NCBI GenBank assembly: GCA_041570235.1
Contig: JBFFWN010000238.1
Coordinates: 1 to 5,283 of the forward strand
Direction: 5' to 3'
DNA length: 5,283 nt
Source: SZUA-36 sp041570235
Lineage (GTDB): Bacteria > Pseudomonadota > Gammaproteobacteria > Xanthomonadales > SZUA-36
Shown here: piece after piece, positions 1 to 5,283 of the stretch
Layout: every line of letters starts with the position of its first letter
Numbering within the stretch: position 1 is the stretch's first letter
Made by a program: the position numbers and the translations under genes
Notes under the pieces: model-generated
The model's input: the letters and a program-made list of their open reading frames with translations, nothing else
The model's database searches: none
What the model was told of the DNA's origin: nothing

Positions 1-300
1 CTTATCCGGATGTTCATCCAGTAGCTGTTGCACCAGTTCCGGAAGAATTGCCTCACCTTCAATCACATAATCAACATCTGAGCTAAGAACACTCTCACAC
101 GTTGCCTTCAGAAAACTCCAGATTCTCCTGGCAATATCGTCGGGGAACAGCCTGTCATGAATCCCGAATTCAGGAGCGCCATTGGTAAACCCCATCATCA
201 GCCAGTCTGTTGACATATAGGGTATGTTTCTTTGCTCCAGGAGCTTTTGTGCGATGATCGTTTTTCCGGATCTGGACGCTCCACTAACCAGGTAAAGCAT
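1..300 (-). CDS. P-loop kinase-like / ATP-binding protein, N-terminal part (runs off left edge)
   Basis: The minus strand reads open from an ATG at 300-298 to the window edge (100 codons, no stop), so the C-terminus is missing. The protein begins MLYLVSGASRSGKTIIAQKL. Residues 7-14 (GASRSGKT) are a Walker A P-loop directly after the first beta strand, which is the layout of small nucleoside/metabolite kinases and zeta-toxin-like ATPases. A following segment (about 31-39, YMSTDWLMM) fits the strand and Asp after the first helix that often bind substrate in this fold, and 'DYVIEGEAILP' (about 77-87) fits the next core strand. The start is supported by a good Shine-Dalgarno (GGGAGG, reverse complement of 310-315), 9 nt upstream of the ATG. 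The substrate cannot be told. By resemblance it is a cytosolic 2-phosphoglycerate-kinase/adenylate-kinase-like hypothetical protein. The P-loop call is firm; the function is unknown. Confidence 0.85.
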   Translation of the reverse strand, partial: MLYLVSGASRSGKTIIAQKLLEQRNIPYMSTDWLMMGFTNGAPEFGIHDRLFPDDIARRIWSFLKATCESVLSSDVDYVIEGEAILPELVQQLLDEHPDK

Positions 301-303
301 TAT

Positions 304-504
304 TTATCGCCTCCCAAAACCACTGACCAGTAATTCGCCCAGCGAGATGGCGCCATAAGCCCGGACCATCAGCCAGCAGGAAACCATGCCGCGCTCATCG
401 GGAAACTCAAGGCGTTTGCCAGTTATATCCACCAGGAACGGGCTAAGAATACCGTAATCGAAGAGCCGGGTCAGACAGAAATTGCCTAAAAGGCTTATCG
501 CCAC
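304..504 (-). CDS. Possible small hypothetical ORF (66 aa) or gene remnant upstream of the P-loop gene
   Basis: This is a 66-codon minus-strand ORF with a GTG start at 504-502 and a TAA stop at 306-304. I do not recognise the product. It has two fairly hydrophobic stretches (near residues 1-26 and 40-62) around a polar middle (about 28-38, with KRLEFPDERG) and ends FGRR. In its favour, it ends 3 nt before the P-loop gene on the same strand, its last codons carry that gene's Shine-Dalgarno, and its codons look ordinary. Against it, no clear ribosome binding site precedes the GTG, and the open frame continues upstream to about 537 without a better start, so it may be the tail of a decayed gene or chance. 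It is in the same frame as the P-loop gene, separated only by TAA-ATA. Confidence 0.3.
   Translation of the reverse strand: MAISLLGNFCLTRLFDYGILSPFLVDITGKRLEFPDERGMVSCWLMVRAYGAISLGELLVSGFGRR
310..315 (-). promoter_or_regulatory. Shine-Dalgarno for the P-loop gene
   Basis: The minus strand reads GGGAGG here, 9 nt before the ATG at 300-298. It decides the start of the P-loop protein and shows that its in-frame extension into the upstream 66-codon ORF is not needed for translation. Confidence 0.6.
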
Positions 505-530
505 CCAATTTGATTCAGAGTGTGATATTT

Positions 531-542
531 TTTGATATCAAA
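531..542. promoter_or_regulatory. Perfect 12-bp palindrome TTTGATATCAAA in the divergent intergenic region
   Basis: TTTGATATCAAA is its own reverse complement. It lies in the AT-rich gap between the minus-strand genes and the plus-strand cytochrome gene, 45 nt before the cytochrome ATG, which is a reasonable place for an operator or for overlapping divergent promoters. It resembles FNR/CRP-type half-sites (TTGAT/ATCAA), but the 4-nt spacer those dyads need is absent, so I do not assign it to that family. A weak -35-like TTGATT (510-515) precedes it, with TGATAT (533-538) at 17-nt spacing inside the palindrome. The regulatory role is inferred from position and symmetry only. Confidence 0.3.
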
Positions 543-575
543 TGCGTGGTCGCGCAGCGACGAATGAATCGTAAA

Positions 576-580
576 AAGGT
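576..580 (+). promoter_or_regulatory. Shine-Dalgarno deciding the cytochrome-rhodanese start
   Basis: AAGGT lies 7 nt before the ATG at 588, inside the purine run AAAAAGGT. It favours this ATG over the in-frame ATG at 564, which would put eight polar residues (MNRKKVNN) before the signal peptide. Confidence 0.5.
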
Positions 581-587
581 AAATAAT

Positions 588-1679
588 ATGAAACCTCTGA
601 AATCAGTTCTGACGATAATGACCCTGCTGACCTTTTCAGGCACGGCCTGGTCGATTGACATGAGTGAAGAAGAAATGAACCAGGCGGCCGGCAATTACGC
701 AAAATACTGCGCACTGTGTCACGGCCCCGACCGTGAAGGTCATGTCAATGATCATGCCCCGTCGCTGCGCTCCGAGTCACTGATGAAAACCGGTTTCCCG
801 CATCACATCTACCTGACCGTCTCTTATGGCCGCATAGGCACGCCGATGGCCGGTTTTGTCGATGAGGTGGGCGGACCCATGAGCAGGGAAGAAATCATCC
901 AGATGCTTTATTGGATCAGGGAGAAATCCGGCGTGACAGAACAGATCGACTTTGATTCAGAGCCTGTCAGCGGTGATGTGCAACTGGGCGCACAGCTCTA
1001 TGCCCGGGAGTGCGCGGAATGTCACGGTAAGGAAGGCGAGGGCGTTACCGGCACCGCCCTGGGCAACTCCGCCATGCTGTCATTAACCGAGGACAAGTTC
1101 ATCCGTTACGCGATTGAACACGGACGCGACGGAACGGACATGAAGGCTTTTGGGGAAAAACTCAGCGCGAAAGAAATCGACGCATTGACGGCCTTTATTC
1201 GAAGCCGCGCCACCGGTTGGTCGGTGGTAAAGCCCGTCTATCGTGCGCCGCCACCTGTGGATGAATATGTGATCAACCCGCAAGCCGATGCGCCGCAGTT
1301 TGATTTAAAGGATGACCTCTACGTGATGTCTGCCGACCTGCACAAGGCTTTACAGGAAAAACGCCGCATGGTGATCCTCGATACACGCTCCCTGTCTTAT
1401 TGGCAAATGGTCAATATCGAGGGTTCGGTGCCCATGCCATACTACTATGAGTTTGGTGAATTTGATCAACTCGCCGCAGACCTGCCGCAGGACGGCACCT
1501 GGATTGTGACCTACTGTGAATGTCCCCGCGCGGCAGCTGAATCGGTCAACAAAAAGCTCAAAGCCAGGGGCTTTAAAAACACGGCGGTGTTGTGGGAAGG
1601 CATCCAGGGATGGGTTGGGCTCGGATACCCGGTTTTCCGTGGAGAGACAACAATGGTCGAGGTAAATAAATTGCCCTGA
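588..1679 (+). CDS. Exported dihaem cytochrome c - rhodanese fusion protein
   Basis: This is a 363-residue protein probably acting in the periplasm, where a dihaem cytochrome c would pass electrons and a rhodanese domain would handle sulfane sulfur. Residues 1-22 (MKPLKSVLTI..SGTAWS) form a signal peptide: a basic start, a hydrophobic core, and likely cleavage before Ile23-Asp24. The first cytochrome domain (about 32-116) has CALCH at 41-45 and a probable axial Met87 (GTPMAGF). The second (about 130-208) has CAECH at 142-146 and a probable Met185. After a Pro-rich linker (about 213-235), a rhodanese domain spans about 245-353, with LDTRS (264-268), an EGSVPMPYY turn (278-286), an active-loop YCECPRAAA (309-317; Cys310 probable nucleophile, Cys312 additional) and a C-terminal GIQGWVGLGYPV. 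The start at 588 is chosen because AAAAAGGT lies 7 nt upstream and the signal peptide begins there; ATG at 564 or TTG at 510 would add a polar leader. It is probably its own transcription unit. The physiological partner and sulfur substrate are not shown. Confidence 0.9.
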   Translation: MKPLKSVLTIMTLLTFSGTAWSIDMSEEEMNQAAGNYAKYCALCHGPDREGHVNDHAPSLRSESLMKTGFPHHIYLTVSYGRIGTPMAGFVDEVGGPMSREEIIQMLYWIREKSGVTEQIDFDSEPVSGDVQLGAQLYARECAECHGKEGEGVTGTALGNSAMLSLTEDKFIRYAIEHGRDGTDMKAFGEKLSAKEIDALTAFIRSRATGWSVVKPVYRAPPPVDEYVINPQADAPQFDLKDDLYVMSADLHKALQEKRRMVILDTRSLSYWQMVNIEGSVPMPYYYEFGEFDQLAADLPQDGTWIVTYCECPRAAAESVNKKLKARGFKNTAVLWEGIQGWVGLGYPVFRGETTMVEVNKLP

Positions 1680-1692
1680 ACGCCAGACCGGT

Positions 1693-1709
1693 ATCAGCCA
1701 ATGGCTGGT
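1693..1709 (+). other. Hairpin just after the cytochrome-rhodanese stop; possible transcript end
   Basis: ATCAGCC-AAT-GGCTGGT can fold into a 7-bp stem (one G-U pair) with a 3-nt loop, starting 13 nt after the stop codon. No T run follows (next bases are TATGCC), so it is not a classical intrinsic terminator. It could still stabilise the 3' end or assist termination. The rest of the 1680-1800 gap holds only short weak inverted repeats and the promoter-like signal listed separately. Confidence 0.3.
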
Positions 1710-1772
1710 TATGCCATGAGGCGCCATGCACTGCCGGTTTTGTAACCATTTACCGGATTCAGGTACACAAGG

Positions 1773-1801
1773 GTGACATTGGCTTGTCATTTCTTTAGTA
1801 T
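1773..1801 (+). promoter_or_regulatory. Sigma70-like promoter for the sucrose operon
   Basis: GTGACA (1773-1778, 5 of 6 matches to TTGACA) is followed after exactly 17 nt by TAGTAT (1796-1801, 4 of 6 matches to TATAAT). It is the best promoter-like pair I saw in the gap before sucrose-phosphate synthase and would start RNA at about 1807-1809. This places the -10 box over the TTG at 1801 and leaves only a few nucleotides before the ATG at 1813. The prediction is by consensus only. The same stretch also contains a 5-bp inverted repeat, TGACA-N6-TGTCA (1774-1789). Confidence 0.4.
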
Positions 1802-1812
1802 TGACCACCCCT

Positions 1813-3963
1813 ATGGTGCACTCAAGCGAAGCAAAACTCTATATTCTGTTGATCAGTATCCACGGACTTATTCGGGGCAAAGACCTCGAACTGGGCCGTG
1901 ATGCCGATACCGGTGGACAAACCCTTTACGTGGTTGACCTGGCTCGCGCCCTGGGCGAGAGGCCGGAGGTCGAGCGTGTCGATCTGGTTACACGGCGGAT
2001 TGACGACCCCAATATCAGTGATGACTATGCACAGCGTACCGAGCAGATCGCCGACAAGGTGCGCATCGTTCGCATCGATGCCGGGCCTGATGAGTACATC
2101 GCCAAGGAGCAACTTTGGTCTCACCTCGATAGTTTCAGTGACAACCTGGTGACCTGGGTAAAAGCACAACCCCGTTTGCCTGATATCATACATAGTCATT
2201 ATGCCGATGCCGGTTACGTCGGTGTCCGGTTGGCCAACCTGGCCGGAGTGCCATTGGTTCATACGGGCCACTCGCTCGGGCGCGACAAACGCAAACGGCT
2301 GCTGGCCAAGGGTCTGTCGGCTGAGGAAATTGAAAATACCTATAACATGAGCCGCCGCATCCACGCGGAGGAAGAACTGCTGGCCAATGCCCGCCTCGTT
2401 ATCACCAGCACTCGCAACGAAATAGAATCACAGTACGGTCTTTACAATTATTATGATCCTGATTGCATGGCGGTAATTCCGCCCGGTACCGATCTTAATA
2501 TGTTCCATCCGCCCGGTAATAACGAGACCTTTGATTACCAGGACCGATTGAGATGCTTTCTCACCCAGCCCGACAAACCAATGGTGCTCGCCATCTCGCG
2601 GCCGGATGAGCGCAAAAACATATCTGTTTTGCTTGATGCTTTTGGTCAATCCGAGGCATTGCGCGAGGCAGCCAACCTGCTGATTATTGCCGGTAACCGA
2701 CATGATATCCGCGATCTCGAGGATGGCGCGCGCGCGGTACTTACCGAATTGTTGCTGTTGATTGACAGTTATGATCTGTACGGGCGGGTGGCGATACCCA
2801 AGGCGCATGGCCCCGGTGAAATTTCGATGGTGTACCGTGCTGTTTCAGCAGCCGGAGGCGTGTTTGTTAATCCGGCGCTGACGGAACCCTTTGGGCTGAC
2901 GCTGCTGGAGGCGGCCGCCAGTGGACTGCCACTGGTGGCTACCGAAAATGGCGGTCCGGTGGATATTATTTCCAATTGCAATAACGGTATGCTGGTCGAT
3001 CCCCTGGATGCCGATGCCATCGGTAAAGCATTGCTGCATTTCCTGCAAAGCAAAGAAGCCTGGACCGAGGCATCACAAAATGGTCTGGAAGGTGTCAACC
3101 GGAACTATACCTGGAAGGCCCATAGCCGGATGTACATCGAAAAGATCATGCAACTGCCTGGTCTGCCTGCAAAACGACCACCCGAGTGGTCCAAGTTGAA
3201 GGTGGCGGGGTATCGTGACCGGGCCATTTTCAGCGATCTAGATCATACCCTGATGCACAGATCAGATGCATTGCAGGCGTTCATCGAGACGATCAAGGCA
3301 AACAAAAAGAAGGTTTCCTTTGGCATTGCCACCGGACGCCGGATAGATTCCGCCCTGGCTGTCATCAAGAAATATGGGATTCCTTCTCCCGATGTACTGA
3401 TCAGCAGCCTGGGTACACGCATTCATTATGGTTCTGATTTGACCGAGGACAGTTACTGGGCCAATCATGTAGACCATGACTGGAACCGCGACCGGGTGCG
3501 GAGGCTGCTGGATGAATTGCCCGGTCTTGAGCGGCAATCGCGTGCCGAGCAGAGCAAATTCAAGATTTCCTATTTCTATGATCCGGCAAAAGCACCTCCG
3601 CTGGAGGACATCATCCAGTTACTGCACCAGCACGAGCTGACCGCCAATGTATTGATTTCTTTCGGCCAGTACCTGGATGCCATTCCGTCACGGGCGTCCC
3701 TGGGGCAGGCCCTGCGCTATACCGCGCTGCGTCTTGGTATGCCGTTGGAACACATCCTGGTTGCGGGTGGTTCAGGAAATGATGAAGACATGATCCGCGG
3801 CAATACCCTGGGCGTCGTGACCGCCAACCGCAAGGATGAGGAACTCTCGGGCCTGGTGGATCTTGATCGTATTTATTTCTCGGAGCAACCCCATGCGGCG
3901 GGTCTGCTCGAGGCAATAGAGCATTATGATTTTTTCAACAGCTGTCAGGTTAAAGATACGTGA
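1813..3963 (+). CDS. sps: Sucrose-phosphate synthase (GT4 glycosyltransferase + HAD domain)
   Basis: Catalyses NDP-glucose + fructose-6-phosphate to sucrose-6-phosphate in the cytosol, the committed step of sucrose synthesis (EC 2.4.1.14). Residues below count from the TTG at 1801 (720 aa); subtract 4 for the ATG at 1813. The GT-B N-domain begins KLYILLISIHGLIRG, with the GRDADTGGQ loop (32-40), HSHYADAG (131-138) and HTGHSLGRDK (154-163). The C-domain has SRPDERKN (266-273) and the donor-site E-X7-E motif within NPALTEPFGLTLLEAA (Glu362, Glu370). A linker (about 455-470) leads to a HAD phosphatase-like domain (471-720) with DLDHT (479-483) and ATGR (510-513), but GGSGND (656-661) replaces GDSGND and Leu634 sits where the HAD lysine belongs, so phosphatase activity is doubtful. 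Neither TTG 1801 nor ATG 1813 has a Shine-Dalgarno; ATG is preferred because the likely -10 box covers the TTG. It overlaps the phosphatase gene by 4 nt. Length and domain order match bacterial two-domain synthases. Confidence 0.93.
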   Translation: MVHSSEAKLYILLISIHGLIRGKDLELGRDADTGGQTLYVVDLARALGERPEVERVDLVTRRIDDPNISDDYAQRTEQIADKVRIVRIDAGPDEYIAKEQLWSHLDSFSDNLVTWVKAQPRLPDIIHSHYADAGYVGVRLANLAGVPLVHTGHSLGRDKRKRLLAKGLSAEEIENTYNMSRRIHAEEELLANARLVITSTRNEIESQYGLYNYYDPDCMAVIPPGTDLNMFHPPGNNETFDYQDRLRCFLTQPDKPMVLAISRPDERKNISVLLDAFGQSEALREAANLLIIAGNRHDIRDLEDGARAVLTELLLLIDSYDLYGRVAIPKAHGPGEISMVYRAVSAAGGVFVNPALTEPFGLTLLEAAASGLPLVATENGGPVDIISNCNNGMLVDPLDADAIGKALLHFLQSKEAWTEASQNGLEGVNRNYTWKAHSRMYIEKIMQLPGLPAKRPPEWSKLKVAGYRDRAIFSDLDHTLMHRSDALQAFIETIKANKKKVSFGIATGRRIDSALAVIKKYGIPSPDVLISSLGTRIHYGSDLTEDSYWANHVDHDWNRDRVRRLLDELPGLERQSRAEQSKFKISYFYDPAKAPPLEDIIQLLHQHELTANVLISFGQYLDAIPSRASLGQALRYTALRLGMPLEHILVAGGSGNDEDMIRGNTLGVVTANRKDEELSGLVDLDRIYFSEQPHAAGLLEAIEHYDFFNSCQVKDT

Positions 3964-4835
3964 CCTTGTCCCGTCTGTTGATCTGCACCGACCTCGACCG
4001 CACGCTGATTCCCAATGGGCCGCAGCCGCAATCCCCGCAGGCGCGCAATTACCTGGAAAGGCTCGTCAGCAGACCCGAAGTGACACTGGTGTTTGTCAGT
4101 GGCCGGCACCGGGCCCTGGTGGAGGAGGCCATTGCCAGCTATGAATTGCCGGTTCCGGATTTTGTCATCGGCGATGTCGGCACAACCATCTACCGGGTTG
4201 GATCATCGCATGCATGGTCACGGGTGGAATCATGGGAAAGCCGGATAGCACATGACTGGGCCATGCAATCGTCCGCCGACCTGATGAATGTATTGAGTGA
4301 TATCAACCTGTTAAAGCCACAGGAGCGCGACCGGCAGAACCGCCTGAAGCTGAGCTACTACGTTCCGCTTGAAGTGGAAACCGATCAGCTGTCAGGCCTG
4401 ATCCAGCAGCGTTTGCAAGCCTTAGGCGTAGCAGCGCGCCTGGTCTGGAGTGAAGATGATATCGAACACAAGGGTCTGCTGGACATACTCCCGCTGAATG
4501 CTTCAAAACTGCATGCCATTGAAGCCTTGATGGAGCAGCAGGAGTTTGACCTCGATAACACCATATTCTGCGGCGACAGCGGTAATGATATGGAGGTCCT
4601 GGTCAGCCCGATACCGGCAGTGCTGGTTGCCAACGGCCGGGCAAAGGTAAAGGCCGGTGCGATTGAAATGTCGCGACAGGCCGGCACGGAAAAGCAACTG
4701 TATGTGGCCTCTGGCAACTTTTTGAACATGAACGGCAATTACGCAGCCGGAATGCTCGAAGGCATCGCGCATTTTTACCCCGAAACCCGTGATTGGTTTC
4801 AGCAAGCGGCCGTTCCAGACAACAGGATAACTTGA
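3960..4835 (+). CDS. spp: Sucrose-6-phosphate phosphatase (HAD superfamily)
   Basis: Removes phosphate from sucrose-6-phosphate to give sucrose (EC 3.1.3.24), making the synthase step irreversible in the cytosol. The 291-residue protein has all HAD motifs: I, DLDRT (11-15; Asp11 nucleophile, Asp13 acid/base); II, SGR (47-49); III, Lys183 in NASKL; IV, GDSGND (205-210). The cap between motifs II and III includes GDVGTTIY (71-78), typical of the sucrose-phosphatase family. The GTG at 3960 overlaps the synthase stop as GTGA, so translation is probably coupled. An AGG at 3947-3949 lies 10 nt upstream. An in-frame TTG at 3966 would give LSRLLICTDLDRT and is an alternative start. The domain is visibly homologous to the C-terminal part of the synthase just upstream, suggesting descent from one HAD ancestor. 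It overlaps the fructokinase ATG by 1 nt. Confidence 0.93.
   Translation: MTLSRLLICTDLDRTLIPNGPQPQSPQARNYLERLVSRPEVTLVFVSGRHRALVEEAIASYELPVPDFVIGDVGTTIYRVGSSHAWSRVESWESRIAHDWAMQSSADLMNVLSDINLLKPQERDRQNRLKLSYYVPLEVETDQLSGLIQQRLQALGVAARLVWSEDDIEHKGLLDILPLNASKLHAIEALMEQQEFDLDNTIFCGDSGNDMEVLVSPIPAVLVANGRAKVKAGAIEMSRQAGTEKQLYVASGNFLNMNGNYAAGMLEGIAHFYPETRDWFQQAAVPDNRIT
4824..4827 (+). promoter_or_regulatory. Shine-Dalgarno for fructokinase inside the phosphatase gene
   Basis: AGGA lies in the final codons of the phosphatase gene, 7 nt before the ATG at 4835. With the TGATG stop-start overlap it supports translational coupling and fixes the fructokinase start. Confidence 0.5.
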
Positions 4836-5283
4836 TGAAAAGCCAGCCATGTATTTTTGGTGAAGTATTGTTCGACCATTTTCCCAATGGTGGCCGTGTG
4901 CTGGGTGGCGCACCTTTCAACGTGGCCTGGCACTTGCAGGCCTTCGGCGAGGCGCCAATGTTCATCAGCCGTGTGGGTGTGGATGCAGATGGTGATGCGA
5001 TCCTGGAAGGGATGTCCGATTGGGGCATGAGCATGGCGGGTATGCAGACCGATGCACAATTTCCGACCGGGCGTGTGCAGGTGGCGATTGAGGATGGTGA
5101 GCCGAATTACGATATTGTCCGTCCGGCTGCCTGGGATGCCATCGAGCCACCCAAGGCAGTTCCAGAAATGGCATTGCTTTATCATGGCAGCCTTGCCTTA
5201 CGTGAAGAAAAGTCCCGGCAGGCCTGTCAGCACTTACGGGATGCCGGTCCGTCGCTGGTTTTTATCGATGTCAATTTGCGTTC
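4835..5283 (+). CDS. fruK: Fructokinase, PfkB/ribokinase family, N-terminal part (runs off right edge)
   Basis: Likely phosphorylates free fructose to fructose-6-phosphate with ATP, feeding the synthase or recovering fructose from sucrose breakdown. Only the first 149 codons (plus 2 nt) are in the window; a full family member is about 300 residues, so the C-terminal ATP-site and catalytic DTxGAGD region lies outside. The visible part starts MKSQPCIFGEVLFDHFP, with the PfkB substrate-binding GGAPFN at 24-29, then FISRVGVDADGD (43-54), YHGSLALR (116-123) and DVNLR (145-149, the D-x-N-x-R motif near the sugar site). The start is firm: TGATG couples it to the phosphatase stop, and AGGA (4824-4827) lies 7 nt upstream. 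Other PfkB sugar kinases cannot be excluded from the N-terminus alone, but the sps-spp context, as in the M. alcaliphilum sps-spp-fruK cluster, favours fructose. The symbol follows that cluster and is not the phosphofructokinase of the PTS operon. Confidence 0.85.
   Translation, partial: MKSQPCIFGEVLFDHFPNGGRVLGGAPFNVAWHLQAFGEAPMFISRVGVDADGDAILEGMSDWGMSMAGMQTDAQFPTGRVQVAIEDGEPNYDIVRPAAWDAIEPPKAVPEMALLYHGSLALREEKSRQACQHLRDAGPSLVFIDVNLR

Noticed and set aside
521..542. CRP/FNR site made of TGTGAT and ATCAAA
   Set aside because: The spacing between the half-sites is 10 nt (GTGAT to ATCAA) rather than the 4 nt (FNR) or 6 nt (CRP) these dyads need.
510..587. N-terminal extension of the cytochrome-rhodanese protein from TTG 510 or ATG 564
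   Set aside because: The extension lies over the AT-rich promoter-like region, would bury the signal peptide behind polar residues, and the ATG at 588 has a well-placed Shine-Dalgarno.
509..962. 12-bp direct repeat TTTGATTCAGAG at 509-520 and 951-962
   Set aside because: One copy is intergenic and the other codes within the cytochrome gene; a single 12-bp match with no extension or flanking symmetry is likely chance.
1774..1796. TGACA-N6-TGTCA followed by TTTCTTT as an intrinsic terminator
   Set aside because: The stem is only 5 bp with weak GC content and the T run is interrupted; the same bases make a better -35 element.
1350..1808. 152-codon minus-strand ORF opposite the rhodanese domain
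   Set aside because: It is an antisense shadow of a clear coding region; its product shows no recognisable motif and it has no independent support.
1822..2364. 180-codon minus-strand ORF opposite sucrose-phosphate synthase
   Set aside because: The plus frame carries conserved GT4 motifs throughout this stretch; the antisense product has no recognisable domain.
4503..5185. Overlapping minus-strand ORFs (136, 143 and 128 codons) opposite the phosphatase-fructokinase junction
   Set aside because: They overlap one another and lie opposite strongly motif-supported genes, so they are frame shadows.

Overview
The window looks like a chromosomal segment of a gammaproteobacterium-like organism with moderate GC content. 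The taxon is inferred from two things: a sucrose-osmolyte gene set of the kind described in halotolerant methanotrophs (the sps-spp-fruK cluster of Methylotuvimicrobium/Methylomicrobium alcaliphilum), and a periplasmic dihaem cytochrome c fused to a rhodanese, which would suit a respiring bacterium with sulfur chemistry. Neither fixes the genus.

Layout. Positions 1-300, minus strand: the N-terminal 100 codons of a P-loop kinase-like protein that runs off the left edge. It is preceded in the same frame, after a TAA stop, by a doubtful 66-codon ORF (304-504). Positions 505-587: an AT-rich divergent intergenic region holding a perfect 12-bp palindrome. Positions 588-1679, plus strand: an exported protein with two CXXCH haem sites and a C-terminal rhodanese domain. 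Positions 1680-1800: an intergenic gap with a 7-bp hairpin and a good sigma70-like promoter. Positions 1801/1813-3963: sucrose-phosphate synthase (GT4 glycosyltransferase plus HAD domain). Positions 3960-4835: sucrose-6-phosphate phosphatase. From 4835 to the right edge: the first 149 codons of a PfkB-family fructokinase.

How the genes work together. The last three genes overlap by 4 nt and 1 nt and form one translationally coupled operon. Sucrose-phosphate synthase joins UDP-glucose (or another NDP-glucose) to fructose-6-phosphate, the phosphatase releases sucrose, and fructokinase returns free fructose to fructose-6-phosphate. The likely role is making sucrose as a compatible solute or carbon reserve. 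The cytochrome-rhodanese gene lies upstream on the same strand but is separated by 121-133 nt with its own promoter-like signal downstream, so it is probably an independent unit.

The least ordinary element is the dihaem cytochrome c-rhodanese fusion with a Cys-X-Cys active loop. The HAD half of the synthase has lost two catalytic positions that the adjacent phosphatase keeps. I saw no tRNA, rRNA, CRISPR array, insertion sequence or integration site.
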